From Rhodoplanes serenus (GTDB lineage Bacteria > Pseudomonadota > Alphaproteobacteria > Rhizobiales > Xanthobacteraceae), in assembly GCA_009720755.1 (NCBI GenBank), contig WNKV01000014.1, positions 103,600 to 167,599 on the forward strand: DNA of 64,000 bases, read 5' to 3'. Positions 37,404-47,450 of this stretch are shown piece by piece. The notes under the pieces are model-generated. The model was not told the DNA's origin, did not search any database, and was given only the letters and a program-made list of their open reading frames with translations. Within the stretch, counting starts at the first letter, position 1; every line of letters starts with the position of its first letter. The translations under genes were made by a program, and so were the position numbers.

Positions 37404-37811
37404 ATGACCCCCGCGCCGCTCTCCCAGGAACTGCTTCTCCTCGCCGCCAGCGTGGTGCTGCTGGTGGCGCAGATCTTCCTCCAGTCCGCCACCATGACGC
37501 GCGAGCTCGGCCGCGACTGGAACGCCGGCCCGCGCGACGACGGCAGGAAGCCCACGGGTGTGCTGGCGGGTCGCGCCGAGCGGGCACTGAAGAACCTGCT
37601 GGAGACCTATCCGGCCTTCGTCGGCCTCGTGCTCGCCCTCGTGATCAGCGGGCGCACCGGCGGCCTCGGCCTCGTCGGAGCGCATCTGTGGTTCTGGGCG
37701 CGCATCGTCTACCTGGCCCTCTATCTCGCCGGCGTGCCGATGGTGCGCTCGATCGTCTGGCTCGTCGCGCTGGTCGGCCTCGGCCTGATGCTGACCGCGC
37801 TCGTGCTCTGA
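37404..37811 (+). CDS. MAPEG family membrane protein
   Basis: Four-helix membrane protein of the glutathione/eicosanoid metabolism superfamily, 135 residues. Helices are at about 8-28, 58-80, 85-105 and 112-133. RAERALKNLLETYPAFVGL is the signature helix, with conserved Arg, Asn and Glu residues expected near the glutathione site. ARIVYLALYLAGVPMVRSIVW is the third family segment. It lies 24 bases upstream of lpdA and may be co-transcribed with it. Confidence 0.88.
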   Translation: MTPAPLSQELLLLAASVVLLVAQIFLQSATMTRELGRDWNAGPRDDGRKPTGVLAGRAERALKNLLETYPAFVGLVLALVISGRTGGLGLVGAHLWFWARIVYLALYLAGVPMVRSIVWLVALVGLGLMLTALVL

Positions 37812-37835
37812 TCCCTCCCCGAACGGAACCCCACG

Positions 37836-39233
37836 ATGTCCTCCTACGATCTCGTCGTCATCGGCACCGGCCCCGGCGGCTATGTCTGCGCCATCCGGGC
37901 CGCGCAGCTCGGCCTCAAGACCGCCGTGGTGGAGAAGCGCGCCTTCGGCGGCACCTGCCTCAACATCGGCTGCATTCCGTCCAAGGCGCTGCTGCACGCC
38001 TCCGAGCTGTTCGAGGAGGCCGGCCACGGCTTCGAGGCGCTGGGCATCAAGGTCGGCAAGCCGAAGCTCGATCTCGCCGCCATGATGAAGTTCAAGGACG
38101 AGGGCGTCGACGGCAACGTCAAGGGCGTCGAGTATCTGCTCAAGAAGAACAAGATCGATGCTCACATCGGCAGCGGCCGCATCGTGGCGCCCGGCAAGGT
38201 CGAGGTGACCGGCGACGCCGGCACCACGACGCTGGAGACCAAGGCGATCGTCATCGCCACCGGCTCCGACGTCGCGCCGCTGAGGGGCGTCGCGATCGAC
38301 GAGACCCGCATCGTGTCGTCGACCGGCGCGCTGTCGCTGCCGAAGGTGCCGAAGAAGCTGCTGATCGTCGGCGCCGGCGTCATCGGGCTCGAGCTCGGCT
38401 CGGTGTGGCGGCGGCTCGGCGCCGAGGTCGAGGTCGTCGAGTTCCTCGATCGCATCGTTCCCGGCATCGATCTCGATGTGGCGCGCCAGTTCCAGCGCAT
38501 CCTCCAGAAGCAGGGCTTCGCGTTCCGCCTGTCCACCAAGGTGACCGGCATCGACACGTCGGGATCGCGCCTCAAGGCGACCGTCGAGCCGGCGGCCGGC
38601 GGCGAGGCGGCGACGATCGAATGCGATGTGGCGCTGATCGCCATCGGTCGGGTGCCCTACACCGATGGGCTCGGGCTCGACGCGGTTGGTGTCGCCCGCG
38701 ACGACCGTGGCCGCGTGATCACCGATGCGCACTTCGCCACCAACGTGCCCGGCATCTACGCCATCGGCGACGTGATCGCCGGCCCGATGCTGGCCCACAA
38801 GGCGGAGGACGAGGGCGTCGCGGTCGCCGAGATTCTCGCCGGCAAGGCCGGCCACGTGAACTACGACGTGATTCCGGGCGTCGTCTACACGATGCCGGAG
38901 CTCGCCAGCGTCGGGAAGACCGAGGAGGAGCTGAAGGCCGCCGGCATCGCCTACAATGTCGGCAAGTTCCCGTTCACGGCGAACGGCCGCGCCAAGGTGA
39001 ACCGGCAGACCGACGGCTTCGTCAAGATCCTGGCCGATGCCAAGACGGACCGTGTGCTCGGCGTCCACATTCTCGGCCCCGACGCCGGCAACATGATCGC
39101 CGAAGCCGCCGTCGCCATGGAGTTCGGCGCCTCGTCGGAAGACATCGCCCGCACCTGCCACGCCCACCCGACGCTCACCGAGGCCGTGAAGGAAGCGGCG
39201 CTCGCGGTGGAGAAGCGCGCGATCCACATGTGA
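37836..39233 (+). CDS. lpdA: Dihydrolipoyl dehydrogenase (E3)
   Basis: FAD-dependent enzyme that reoxidises dihydrolipoamide in the 2-oxoglutarate dehydrogenase complex and possibly others. Of the 465 residues, the FAD motif [15 protein letters not shown] starts at 10. The redox disulfide is Cys41/Cys46 in [13 protein letters not shown]. The NAD-binding [13 protein letters not shown] is near 183, and the active-site His-Glu pair is in [11 protein letters not shown] near the end. It completes the E1-E2-E3 set, although four unrelated genes separate it from odhB. Confidence 0.97.
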   Translation: MSSYDLVVIGTGPGGYVCAIRAAQLGLKTAVVEKRAFGGTCLNIGCIPSKALLHASELFEEAGHGFEALGIKVGKPKLDLAAMMKFKDEGVDGNVKGVEYLLKKNKIDAHIGSGRIVAPGKVEVTGDAGTTTLETKAIVIATGSDVAPLRGVAIDETRIVSSTGALSLPKVPKKLLIVGAGVIGLELGSVWRRLGAEVEVVEFLDRIVPGIDLDVARQFQRILQKQGFAFRLSTKVTGIDTSGSRLKATVEPAAGGEAATIECDVALIAIGRVPYTDGLGLDAVGVARDDRGRVITDAHFATNVPGIYAIGDVIAGPMLAHKAEDEGVAVAEILAGKAGHVNYDVIPGVVYTMPELASVGKTEEELKAAGIAYNVGKFPFTANGRAKVNRQTDGFVKILADAKTDRVLGVHILGPDAGNMIAEAAVAMEFGASSEDIARTCHAHPTLTEAVKEAALAVEKRAIHM

Positions 39234-39260
39234 TACTGTTTCCGGGTGATCAGTTCACCG

Positions 39261-39350
39261 TCGTTCCGGGGCGCGGCACTCGGAATCCAGCGGCAAACTC
39301 GGAGCTCTCGGCTGGATTCCGGACAGCCGCTTCGCGGGTTCCGGAATGAC
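39261..39350. repeat. Dispersed palindromic repeat, module B, copy 1
   Basis: Ends read GTTCCGGGGCGC and GGTTCCGGAATGAC, with internal GGAATCCAGC facing GCTGGATTCC. The parts pair to form a long imperfect hairpin. Related copies occur at 43142-43244 and 54399-54470. It lies just after lpdA. Confidence 0.75.
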
Positions 39351-39367
39351 CATCGGCAGCACTCTCG

Positions 39368-39495
39368 GACTGCATCCTCCGTCATGGCCGGGCTTGTCCC
39401 GGCCATCCACGTCTTCGTTGCTGCTCGGCCTAAAGTCGTGGATACCCGGCACGAGGCCGGGCATGACGAATCAGCATCAGCGGCCATCGGTGTGA
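39368..39495 (+). repeat. Dispersed palindromic repeat, module A, copy 1
   Basis: About 128 bases from GACTGCATCCTCC to GGCCATCGGTGT. It contains two nested palindromes, GGCCGGGC-TTGT-CCCGGCC and CCCGGC...GCCGGGC, with outer arms GTCATGGCC and GGGCATGAC. It matches the reverse complement of 54228-54354 with only scattered differences. Confidence 0.85.
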
Positions 39496-39525
39496 GCCGG
39501 CCAAGCGCCCGTGTATACTCACCGG

Positions 39526-40116
39526 ATGCGTCGCCTGACCAAGCCGCTCTGGATTCTGCTCGCGCTCGTCTTCCTGCTGGAAGCGTGGCTGTGGGATCAT
39601 GTGCGGCCGCTGATCGCGCGCCTCGTCGTGCTGATCGCCTGGCCGGCGCTGCGCGCCAGGATCGCGGCCGCGATCGCCCGGCTGCCGCCCTATCCGACCC
39701 TGCTGGTGTTTCTCGTTCCCGTCCTGCTGCTGCTGCCGCTCAAGCTGCTCGGTGTCTGGATGTTCGCGCACGGCCATCTGGTCGGCGGCATCGCCGTGCT
39801 GGCACTCGCCAAGGTGACGAGCGTCGGCGCCACCGCGTTCGTGTTCGATGTGACACGGCCGAAACTGATGCAGCTCGCCTGGTTCCGCCGGCTGTCCGAC
39901 CTGGTGTTGCGCGGCCTCGCCTGGGCGCACGCGCTGATCGACCCGGTGAAAGCGGAGGTGCGAGCGTGGGCGGCCCACACCATTGCGCCGGCAATGCGGC
40001 GGCTGCGACGGCTTGCACGTCGACTGCGCGCAGGCGGGGGCAGCGGGCTCGTGGGGCGCATGCTTCGCCTGCGGCGACGCCTTCGGCGTCACGGCCAGCC
40101 GAAGACCGCGCGCTGA
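39526..40116 (+). CDS. Membrane protein of unknown function (196 aa)
   Basis: No named family recognised. Hydrophobic segments lie at about residues 7-25 (LWILLALVFLLEAWLW), 31-45, 58-78 (LLVFLVPVLLLLPLKLLGVWMF) and 86-103. The C-terminal 60 residues are very basic (RRLRRLARRLRAGG, RRRLRRHG) and probably cytosolic. I chose ATG 39526; GTG 39511 in frame is possible. It begins directly after a dispersed repeat, so its promoter may lie in or next to that repeat. Confidence 0.7.
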   Translation: MRRLTKPLWILLALVFLLEAWLWDHVRPLIARLVVLIAWPALRARIAAAIARLPPYPTLLVFLVPVLLLLPLKLLGVWMFAHGHLVGGIAVLALAKVTSVGATAFVFDVTRPKLMQLAWFRRLSDLVLRGLAWAHALIDPVKAEVRAWAAHTIAPAMRRLRRLARRLRAGGGSGLVGRMLRLRRRLRRHGQPKTAR

Positions 40117-40157
40117 GAACGGTGTCGTGACAGGGGACCACTGACGGCCGCGTCACG

Positions 40158-40171
40158 ACCACGATCGTGGT
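40158..40171. promoter_or_regulatory. 14-base perfect palindrome upstream of the DUF1223 gene
   Basis: ACCACGATCGTGGT, flanked by GTC and GAC with partial symmetry, in the 297-base interval between the membrane protein gene and the DUF1223 gene. It is a candidate protein-binding site. The rest of the interval shows no gene. Confidence 0.35.
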
Positions 40172-40413
40172 GACGATGCGAGAGGATTGGTTTTGCTGCT
40201 GTCCATTCAGTCCGATGGATCATCGACACACCGGAATCCGGGATGCGCCTCACCGCGAAGTGAGTGGCCGACCTGGGGCTCGCGTAATATCCCAGGATCT
40301 GGATCGAATCGTTGTTGCAGAACACCCGCGCATCCGCGACTGTCCTGCAACCCTGGTGCCGGGCCGTCGGCCGATGCACCACCCGTAGACGACAACGAGA
40401 AGAAGAGTAGAGC

Positions 40414-41265
40414 ATGACGACGAGACGCGCCTGTCTGTTCCGCGGTCTCGCCGGCCTCGTGGTGATCGCACTCACGTCGAGCTTGGCCCTGTCCTCCGCG
40501 CGCGCGCAGCCGACGTCCAGCCCCGCCCCGATCTCCACCAGTGCTGCCGTCTCGTCTGGCGCAGCCGCCGGGCCGGCAACAGCGGCGCGGCAGACGCGCG
40601 CCGTGGTCGAGCTGTTCACCAGTCAGGGCTGCTCCTCCTGTCCGGCCGCCGACCGTCTGCTGGGCGAGCTCAAGAAGGACCCGACCCTGATCGCCGTCAG
40701 CCTGCCGATCACCTACTGGGACTATCTCGGCTGGAAGGACACGCTCGCCGATCCGCGCCACACCGCACGACAGGCCGCCTATTCGCACGCGCGCGGCGAT
40801 CGGGCCGTCTACACACCGCAAGTTGTCGTCAACGGACTCGCACACGCCCTGGGGAGTGACAGGACCGCCATCGAGACGGCCCTGGCGCGCAGCCGCGGCA
40901 AGGACACGCTCTCGGTGCCGGTCCGCGTCTCGGTCGCCGACGGCCGGATTTCGGTGAGCGCCGACACGGGCCGCACATTGCCTGCTTCGAGCCGCGCCAC
41001 TGGCGAGGTCTGGCTGCTCGGCGTGTCGTCGTCGGTCGCCGTGCAGGTCGGTCGCGGCGAGAACACCGGCCGAACCCTGGTCTACAGCAATGTCGTGCGC
41101 CGCTGGGTCAAGCTCGGCGACTGGACCGGCGCGACGCGGACCTGGTCGGTGGCGGTCTCGGACATCAAGTCCGACAAGATCGATGCCGTGGCGGTGCTGC
41201 TCCAGGACGGCAACGCGAGCGCGCCGGGACCCATCCTCGGGGCCGCCTTCGAGCGCCTGAACTGA
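40414..41265 (+). CDS. DUF1223 secreted thioredoxin-fold protein
   Basis: Exported protein of 283 residues with a signal peptide (about 1-31) and a disordered Ser/Ala/Pro stretch to about 58. The DUF1223 domain starts at AVVELFTSQGCSSCPAADRLL, where Cys73 and Cys76 form a CXXC pair as in thioredoxin-like redox proteins. HVTYWDYLGWKD-like (here ITYWDYLGWKD) and YTPQVVVNGLAHALG are typical. The redox partner is unknown. It stands alone, tail to tail with hemW. Confidence 0.88.
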   Translation: MTTRRACLFRGLAGLVVIALTSSLALSSARAQPTSSPAPISTSAAVSSGAAAGPATAARQTRAVVELFTSQGCSSCPAADRLLGELKKDPTLIAVSLPITYWDYLGWKDTLADPRHTARQAAYSHARGDRAVYTPQVVVNGLAHALGSDRTAIETALARSRGKDTLSVPVRVSVADGRISVSADTGRTLPASSRATGEVWLLGVSSSVAVQVGRGENTGRTLVYSNVVRRWVKLGDWTGATRTWSVAVSDIKSDKIDAVAVLLQDGNASAPGPILGAAFERLN

Positions 41266-41292
41266 GGCGCTTCGCGACCCGCGCCGCGTCGC

Positions 41293-42483
41293 TTACGCGG
41301 CCAGATCCGCCACCACGGCGTCGAGCACCGGAAAGCCCGCGCGGGTGACGCGCAGCCGGCCCGCCCGGGTGACCTCGACGAAGCCCAGCGTCGTCAGCTC
41401 GGCCACGCGGGCGGGATCGAGGGGCCGTCCGGCGATGCGGGCGAAGCGCCGCGGATCGATGCCCTCGGTCAGCCGCAGCCCCATCAGCAGGAACTCGTCG
41501 GCCTGCTCGGCACGCGTCACCGTCTCGTCGACCACGAGGCCGTGGCCGCCGATCTCGACGCGCTCCAGCCACAGCTCGGGCCGCTTCTCGCCCGCGGTGG
41601 CGATGCGGCGGCCGTCGACATCGAGCCGGCCGTGCGCGCCGGGGCCGATGCCGGCATACTCGGCGTAGCGCCAGTAGACGAGGTTGTGGCGGCACTCGGC
41701 ACCCGGCCGCGCGTGGTTCGACACCTCGTAGGCGGGCAGGCCGGCAGCTGCGCACACCTCCTGGGTCAGGTCGAACAGATGCCGCGCCGTCGTCTCGCCC
41801 GGTACGCTGAGCTTGCCGGCGTCCTCCAGCAGCGCGAACGGCGTGTCGGGCTCGATGGTGAGCTGATAGAGCGACAGATGCTCGGCCGCCTCGCCGAGCG
41901 CGCGGATCAGCTCGCTCTGCCATTCGGCGGCGGTCTGGCCCGGCCGCGCATAGATGAGGTCGAAGGAATAGCGGTCGAACACCGCACGGGCGATCGCCAC
42001 GGCGGCGAGCGCCTCCTCGGCGGTGTGCAGCCGGCCGAGCGCCTTGAGGGCCGCGTCGTCGAGCGCCTGCACGCCGAGCGACACCCGGTTGACACCGGCG
42101 GCGCGGAAGCCGCGGAACCGCTCTGCCTCGACCGACGTCGGATTGGCTTCGAGCGTCACCTCGACGTCAGCCGCCACCGTCCAGTGCCGCGCCACCGCGT
42201 CGAGCACCGCCGCCACCGTCGCCGGCCGCATCAGCGACGGGGTGCCGCCGCCCAGGAAGATCGTCGACACGGTGCGCGGCCCGATGCGCGCCGCGGTCGT
42301 CGCGATCTCGGCCGCGAAGGCGCGGGCGAAGCGCGCCTCGTCGATGCCGGCATGGCGGACATGGCTGTTGAAGTCGCAATAGGGGCATTTCGACAGGCAG
42401 AACGGCCAATGGACATACACCCCGAAGGCCGCGCCCTCGTGGTCCGCCGTCTCGACGCGGTCGAGCACCTCAGGGTCGCTCAA
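41293..42483 (-). CDS. hemW: Radical SAM haem chaperone HemW
   Basis: Haem-binding radical SAM protein thought to insert haem into target proteins; formerly annotated as oxygen-independent coproporphyrinogen oxidase. The 396 residues begin with the cluster motif [13 protein letters not shown] (CX3CX2C), then [11 protein letters not shown] and a GVQALDD-type segment. The C-terminal HemN-type domain has [23 protein letters not shown]. Its start overlaps the end of rdgB by 14 bases, so the two are translationally linked. Confidence 0.95.
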   Translation of the reverse strand: MSDPEVLDRVETADHEGAAFGVYVHWPFCLSKCPYCDFNSHVRHAGIDEARFARAFAAEIATTAARIGPRTVSTIFLGGGTPSLMRPATVAAVLDAVARHWTVAADVEVTLEANPTSVEAERFRGFRAAGVNRVSLGVQALDDAALKALGRLHTAEEALAAVAIARAVFDRYSFDLIYARPGQTAAEWQSELIRALGEAAEHLSLYQLTIEPDTPFALLEDAGKLSVPGETTARHLFDLTQEVCAAAGLPAYEVSNHARPGAECRHNLVYWRYAEYAGIGPGAHGRLDVDGRRIATAGEKRPELWLERVEIGGHGLVVDETVTRAEQADEFLLMGLRLTEGIDPRRFARIAGRPLDPARVAELTTLGFVEVTRAGRLRVTRAGFPVLDAVVADLAA

Positions 42484-43117
42484 GGCACGCCTCCGCCAGC
42501 TTCACGAACGCCCGCGCCCGGTGCGACAGGCCCTTCCCCCGCGGCGGCAGGCCGTGCTTCTCGTCGCTCGACATCTCGCCGAAGGTGCGCGCGTGGCCGT
42601 CGGGCAGGAACATCGGATCGTAGCCGAAGCCGAGGTTTCCCCGCGGCGGCCACACCAGGACGCCGTCGACCCGCGCCTCGAAATCCTCGCGATGGCCGTC
42701 CGGCCAGACGACGCACAGGGCCGAGACGAAATGGGCGCGGCGCTGCGCCGGCGCGCTCGCGCCGAGGGCGACGAGCTTCTCGTGGATGTCCGCCATCGCC
42801 CGGGCGAAATCCTTGTCCGGCCCGGCCCAGCGGGCCGAGTGGATGCCGGGGGCGCCGCCCAGCGCCTCGACCGCGAGGCCGGAATCGTCCGCGAAGGCCG
42901 GCAGGCCGGTCGCCGCGGCGGCCGCCGCCGCCTTGATGTGGGCGTTGTCGCGGAAGGTGGTGCCGGTTTCCTCCGGCTCGCCCAGCCCGAGCTCGCCGGC
43001 CGACACGGCCTCGACCCCGTAGGGCGCGACCAGCTCGCGCATCTCGCGCAGCTTGCCGGCGTTGTGGGTCGCGACGACCAGCCGGCCGGTCAGCAGGCGA
43101 TGCAGGCGCGCGCTCAT
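42470..43117 (-). CDS. rdgB: XTP/dITP pyrophosphatase (RdgB/HAM1 type)
   Basis: Removes non-canonical purine nucleotides such as dITP and XTP from the pool. The 215 residues have the substrate motif [17 protein letters not shown] near 14, a [18 protein letters not shown] segment, [25 protein letters not shown], and the C-terminal [11 protein letters not shown] and [19 protein letters not shown]. Start ATG 43117. It lies between rph and hemW on the minus strand; a module B repeat separates it from rph. Confidence 0.95.
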   Translation of the reverse strand: MSARLHRLLTGRLVVATHNAGKLREMRELVAPYGVEAVSAGELGLGEPEETGTTFRDNAHIKAAAAAAATGLPAFADDSGLAVEALGGAPGIHSARWAGPDKDFARAMADIHEKLVALGASAPAQRRAHFVSALCVVWPDGHREDFEARVDGVLVWPPRGNLGFGYDPMFLPDGHARTFGEMSSDEKHGLPPRGKGLSHRARAFVKLAEACLERP

Positions 43118-43141
43118 CGGACGACCGACGGTCTGTTGGGC

Positions 43142-43244
43142 GTCATTCCGGGGCGCGGCGAGGCCGCGAACCCGGAATCCAGCCAAGAACACCGAATCCG
43201 CGGCTTTATTCCGGGTTCGGCGCGGTGCGCCGCCCCGGAATGAC
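43142..43244. repeat. Dispersed palindromic repeat, module B, copy 2
   Basis: Ends GTCATTCCGGGGCGC and GCGCCCCGGAATGAC (last base 43244) are near-perfect inverted copies, with inner CCCGGAATCCAGC and ATTCCGGGTTCGG. It lies between rdgB and rph and would fold into a strong hairpin on either strand. Confidence 0.8.
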
Positions 43245-43271
43245 CGACCCGGATATCCGCCCGATCCGATC

Positions 43272-43985
43272 TCACATGACCGCCATTTTCTGTAGCTCGA
43301 CCAGTCGCCCGACGCCCTTGCGGGCGAGCGCCAGCAGCGCCAGGAACTGGGCCTCGCTGAACGGCACCCGCTCGGCGGTGCCCTGGATCTCGACGATGCC
43401 GCCGTTGCCGGTGAGGACGAAGTTGGCATCGGTGTCGGCGTCGGAGTCCTCCGCATAGTCGAGGTCGAGCACCGCGACGCCGTTGTGGACCCCGCACGAC
43501 ACCGCCGCGACGTGGTCGCGCAGCACCTCGCCGCGCAGCATGTCGCGCGTCTTCATCCAGGCGAGGCAATCGTGCAGCGCCACCCAGGCGCCGGTGATCG
43601 AGGCGGTGCGGGTGCCGCCGTCGGCCTGGATGACGTCGCAGTCGATGGTGATCTGGCGCTCGCCGAGCGCCTCGAGGTCGACCACGGCGCGCAGGCTGCG
43701 GCCGATCAGCCGCTGAATCTCCACGGTGCGGCCGCTCTGCTTGCCGGCCGACGCCTCCCGGCGGGTGCGCTCCGAGGTGGCACGCGGCAGCATGCCGTAC
43801 TCGGCGGTGATCCAGCCGCGGGCCTGGCCTTTGAGCCACGGCGGCAGCCGCTCCTCCAGGGTCGCGGTCACCAGCACATGGGTGTCGCCGAACTTCACGA
43901 AGCAGGAGCCCTCGGCATACTTCACCACGGCCCGTTCGAGCGAGACGGCTCGCAGCTCGTCGGGCTGACGGTGGCTCGGACGCAT
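43272..43985 (-). CDS. rph: Ribonuclease PH
   Basis: Phosphate-dependent 3'-exonuclease for tRNA maturation. The 237 residues show the canonical N terminus [17 protein letters not shown], the [13 protein letters not shown] strand and [22 protein letters not shown], followed by [21 protein letters not shown] with the phosphate and metal residues. The full usual length suggests it is active. It is divergent from hrcA, the standard alphaproteobacterial arrangement. Confidence 0.97.
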   Translation of the reverse strand: MRPSHRQPDELRAVSLERAVVKYAEGSCFVKFGDTHVLVTATLEERLPPWLKGQARGWITAEYGMLPRATSERTRREASAGKQSGRTVEIQRLIGRSLRAVVDLEALGERQITIDCDVIQADGGTRTASITGAWVALHDCLAWMKTRDMLRGEVLRDHVAAVSCGVHNGVAVLDLDYAEDSDADTDANFVLTGNGGIVEIQGTAERVPFSEAQFLALLALARKGVGRLVELQKMAVM

Positions 43986-44321
43986 CGGGGTACTCCTTGG
44001 ACGGCGATCGCCGCGGCGATCGGCTCGGCAGTCGGCTGCGGGCACGGCGCGGTCGGGCGAAGGCGGTGGGGCCGCCGCGGGCGTTCGACCGGCGGCTCGC
44101 TTGTAGGTCGGCACGGGCGGAGCGGCAAGGCCCTCGCCAGCGGGGCTCGGTTGCGACGGGACGGCGCGGACGACGATCGGCGGCGCGGCGCGGTGCCGGC
44201 GAAGACGGCCGGGGCCTGGTCGGGAGGTCGCCGGCGGGCCCCGGCGCGAGCGCCTTGCGCTTCGCCCCATCGAGGGACAAATCTCTGGTCCTCCGATCCT
44301 TTTGTCCGGGAGACACCGCCC
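43986..44321. other. 336-base divergent region between rph and hrcA
   Basis: No gene is supported. A perfect 18-base palindrome, CGATCGCC-GC-GGCGATCG, lies at 44005-44022 close to the rph start. I searched for a CIRCE element (TTAGCACTC and its inverse) upstream of hrcA and found none. Nor is there a clear heat-shock sigma promoter; CCCCAT near 44265 is the only hint. Confidence 0.55.
44005..44022. promoter_or_regulatory. 18-base perfect palindrome upstream of rph
   Basis: CGATCGCCGCGGCGATCG reads the same on both strands, about 20 bases before the rph start codon. It may be a protein site or a leader hairpin. GC-rich DNA produces some such palindromes by chance. Confidence 0.35.
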
Positions 44322-45413
44322 GTGTCCCAGCCCGTTCTGCCGTCCGATGTGCCGCTCGCCACCACGGCCACCAGCCTGGTGCAGCTCAACGAGCGATCCC
44401 GCGAGATTTTCCGCCACATCGTCGAGTCGTATCTGGCCACCGGCGAGCCGGTCGGCTCGCGCAACCTGTCGCGCCTGCTGCCGATGACGCTGTCGCCCGC
44501 CTCGGTGCGCAACGTCATGCAGGATCTGGAGCAGCTCGGCCTGATCTACGCCCCGCACACCTCGGCGGGCCGGCTGCCGACCGAGTTCGGCCTGCGCTTC
44601 TTCGTCGACGCGCTGATGCAGGTCGGCGACCTGCCGGAGACCGAACGCCGCTCCATCGAGGCGCAGGTGGCGGCCACCGGGCGCTCCTTCGAGACCGTGC
44701 TGACCGAGGCCTCGACCATGCTGTCGGGGCTGACGCGGGCCGCCGGCGTGGTGCTGAGCACCAAGGCGAACGCCCGCCTCAAGCATATCGAGTTCGTCCG
44801 CCTGGAGCCGTCGCGGGCCCTGGTGGTGCTGGTCGCCGAGGACGGCCAGGTGGAGAACCGGCTGGTCGACCTGCCGATCGGCCTCCCCGGCTCGGCGCTG
44901 GTCGAGGCGTCGAACTTCCTCAACCATCACATCGCCGGCCGCACCCTGGTGGAGGCCAAGGCGGCGCTGGAAACGACTCTGGCGGCCAGCCGAGCCGAGC
45001 TCGACCAGCTCACCCGCCGGATCGTCGAGGCGGGGCTGGCGAGTTGGTCGGGCGGCGACGGCGACGAGCGGCGGCTGATCGTGCGCGGCCACGCCCATCT
45101 GCTAGAGGACCTCAAGGCGCTGGAGGACCTCGAGCGGGTACGCCAGCTATTCGACGAGCTGGAGACCCAGCGCGGCCTGGTCGACCTGCTCGGCCGCGCC
45201 GAGTCGGCGGACGGCGTGCGCATCTTCATCGGCTCGGAGAACAAGCTGTTCTCGCTGTCGGGCTCGTCCACCATCATCGCGCCCTACCAGGACGCCGCCG
45301 GCCGCATCGTCGGGGTGATCGGGGTGATCGGCCCGACCCGGCTGAACTATGCCCGCATCGTGCCGATGGTCGACTACACGGCGCGGCTGGTCGGCCGCCT
45401 GCTCGGCGGCTGA
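44322..45413 (+). CDS. hrcA: Heat-inducible transcription repressor HrcA
   Basis: Repressor that binds CIRCE operators of groE/dnaK genes and is released when GroEL is occupied. The 363 residues have the winged-helix N-terminal part [25 protein letters not shown] and [31 protein letters not shown]. The GAF-like dimer domain contains [17 protein letters not shown]. The C-terminal segment [21 protein letters not shown] is diagnostic. The start is GTG 44322 with GGGAGA upstream. It is followed by grpE after 144 bases. Confidence 0.96.
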   Translation: MSQPVLPSDVPLATTATSLVQLNERSREIFRHIVESYLATGEPVGSRNLSRLLPMTLSPASVRNVMQDLEQLGLIYAPHTSAGRLPTEFGLRFFVDALMQVGDLPETERRSIEAQVAATGRSFETVLTEASTMLSGLTRAAGVVLSTKANARLKHIEFVRLEPSRALVVLVAEDGQVENRLVDLPIGLPGSALVEASNFLNHHIAGRTLVEAKAALETTLAASRAELDQLTRRIVEAGLASWSGGDGDERRLIVRGHAHLLEDLKALEDLERVRQLFDELETQRGLVDLLGRAESADGVRIFIGSENKLFSLSGSSTIIAPYQDAAGRIVGVIGVIGPTRLNYARIVPMVDYTARLVGRLLGG

Positions 45414-45557
45414 GGGTCGTCGGCCCGCGCAAGCGGCCCCGCAGCGACCCCGCGGGGGCCGCAAGGCACCTCCGTGGCAGGGCCGAACCGCTTGATTTTC
45501 CGAGCCCGGATGGCGATATCCGGGGCGACCCGAAGGTTTGAACGGACGGACCAGATC

Positions 45558-46289
45558 ATGACCGAATCGAATGCCGGCGACGCTGCACCCGCCCCCGAGG
45601 CGGCGCGCGCGAGCCAGCCCGCCGATGCCGCCAAGACCGCCAACCCCTCGGCCGGCGCGACACCCACCGAAGCCACCCCGGAGGCCACTCCCGCAGTCGA
45701 CGTCGCGGCGCTCCAGCAGGAGGTGGCCGAGCACAAGGACCGCCTGCTGCGGACCCTCGCCGAGATGGAGAACCTGCGCCGCCGCACCGAGCGCGAGGTC
45801 GCCGACGCGCGCACCTACGGCATCTCGGGCTTCGCCCGCGATCTCCTCGGCGTCGCCGACAATCTGCGCCGGGCGCTGGACGCCGTCGCGGCCGAGAAGC
45901 GCGACGCCCTGCCGGCCCCCGTGCTCGCCTTCGTCGAGGGCGTCGAGCTGACCGAGCGCGAGCTTCTCAAGGTGTTCGAGCGCAACGGCGTCCGCCGCTT
46001 CGATCCGAAGGGCGAGAAGTTCGACCCCAACGTCCATCAGGCGATGTTCGAGGTGCCCGACCCGAGCCAGCCGACCGGCACCGTGGTTCAGGTGGTCCAG
46101 GCCGGCTTCATGATCGGCGAGCGGGTTCTGCGCCCCGCCATGGTGGGGGTCTCCAAGGGCGGCCCCAAGACCGCGCCAGCATCGGCGGCCGCCGGCTCGC
46201 CGACCGCCGCCGAGGCGGCGGCGACGAGCGCCGGCAACGGCCCCGCCGCGAACGGCGCGGGAACGACGGGCGACAAGCCCGGGGCGTGA
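45558..46289 (+). CDS. grpE: Nucleotide exchange factor GrpE
   Basis: Co-chaperone that exchanges ADP for ATP on DnaK. The 243 residues have an alanine/proline-rich disordered N-terminal 48 residues. The long helix [30 protein letters not shown] follows, then [17 protein letters not shown]. The C-terminal beta domain has [23 protein letters not shown] and [25 protein letters not shown], and a further 45-residue alanine-rich tail is longer than usual. It lies downstream of hrcA in the usual order. Confidence 0.96.
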   Translation: MTESNAGDAAPAPEAARASQPADAAKTANPSAGATPTEATPEATPAVDVAALQQEVAEHKDRLLRTLAEMENLRRRTEREVADARTYGISGFARDLLGVADNLRRALDAVAAEKRDALPAPVLAFVEGVELTERELLKVFERNGVRRFDPKGEKFDPNVHQAMFEVPDPSQPTGTVVQVVQAGFMIGERVLRPAMVGVSKGGPKTAPASAAAGSPTAAEAAATSAGNGPAANGAGTTGDKPGA

Positions 46290-46325
46290 GGCGGTCTGCC
46301 GGCCGCGCCGCCGGCGCGGCCGCCG

Positions 46326-47306
46326 TCAGCCGCGCGGATTGACGCCGTCGCGCACCGCGCGAAAGCGCGGGAACGCCTCGCTCCAGGCGTCGTCACGGGC
46401 GGCGCCGAGGATGCGCAGATAGGCGCCGGAGCCGAACCGCACCCACTGCACGAGCTTGAGCGGGGCATCGGTCTTCGGGTCCTTGGCCTCCGCCATGACC
46501 TGGTGGGTATGGGCGCCGCCGCCGCCCAGGCGCAGCATCTCGGTGCCGACGATCCGCACGTCCTTGTAGGCGCCGAAGCCGGCGAGCAGGTTGCGCGCGA
46601 AGGTGTCGCGGGCGGCGTTCTCCTCCGGCCCGCCGCGCCCCACCGAGACGATCAGCAGCGGCTGCTCGACCGCCTCCAGAGTGTCCTTGGGGCCGTCGGT
46701 GAGCAGCGCCCCGTTGCTGCCGAGCACCCGGATGGGCCGCATGCCCGAGCGCTCGTCGAGGCGGATCGGCAGCAGCTCGAGCTGCTCCTCGATCGGCACG
46801 TCGGCCCGCTGCCGCACCGAGGCGAGCATGTCGCGAACCGCCGCCTCCGGATACGACTTGGCGGCCTCCTCCGGGACCTGCACCACCACCAGGGCGCCGG
46901 TGTCGCCGGCCGGCGCCAGCAGAATCCACTTGCGCACGGTGCGGCCGTCGCCCTCCTGGCGGCCGGCCACCAGGGTGCCCTTGCTGCCGGCCGGGAAGCT
47001 CTCGCGGCGCTGCTCGACAATTCCCTGCTTCTTGAGGCTGTCACGGCCGAGCTGCTTGGCGGTCTCGGCCAGAGCGGGGGGCGCGACCTCCAGCATCAGC
47101 ACGGTGGCGCCGGTCTCCTTGTCCTCGAAGCCGGGAAACTTCTCGGCGACGCGCAGCCCGGGCGCCGGCGCGAGGCCGATCTTCAGGCCGGTCGGATAGA
47201 CCGGCTCGCCGGCGGCGGCGGGTCCCGGCAGCGCGGCACCGCACAGGGCCAGGCTGGCGACGAGCAGGCCGAGAGCGACCGGACGCAGCGTTCGGATCAT
47301 CGACAT
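46326..47306 (-). CDS. Secreted protein of unknown function (326 aa)
   Basis: I do not recognise a named family. A signal peptide is clear (about residues 1-32, RTLRPVALGLLVASLALCGAAL, cleavage near PAAAGE). The mature part contains LKIGLAPAPGLRVAEKFPGFEDKETGATVLMLE, which looks like a stress- or host-response-type secreted domain of rhizobia, and QWVRFGSGAYLRILGAARDDAW near the end. The start MSM... at 47306 is preferred; ATG 47300 is also possible. It converges with grpE, with 36 bases between the stops. Confidence 0.72.
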   Translation of the reverse strand: MSMIRTLRPVALGLLVASLALCGAALPGPAAAGEPVYPTGLKIGLAPAPGLRVAEKFPGFEDKETGATVLMLEVAPPALAETAKQLGRDSLKKQGIVEQRRESFPAGSKGTLVAGRQEGDGRTVRKWILLAPAGDTGALVVVQVPEEAAKSYPEAAVRDMLASVRQRADVPIEEQLELLPIRLDERSGMRPIRVLGSNGALLTDGPKDTLEAVEQPLLIVSVGRGGPEENAARDTFARNLLAGFGAYKDVRIVGTEMLRLGGGGAHTHQVMAEAKDPKTDAPLKLVQWVRFGSGAYLRILGAARDDAWSEAFPRFRAVRDGVNPRG

Positions 47307-47450
47307 CCCCTTGCCCGGCGACCGTCCGGGTCGGGCACAGATGTCAGCCCAATGCGGCACGGTTCGGGCAAGCAGGGCGAGCCGGCAGGGGGGTGAGCAG
47401 GCAGGGGCGAGCGGACGGCGGCTCGCCGCCGGAGCGTTGCCGGCGTGCCC

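Noticed and set aside
40200..40400. Possible protein remnant on the minus strand upstream of the DUF1223 gene
   Set aside because: The frame has no recognisable domain and overlaps repeat-like sequence, so it is not supported as a gene.
43986..44321. CIRCE element upstream of hrcA
   Set aside because: No TTAGCACTC or its inverse is present, so HrcA autoregulation here is not supported.
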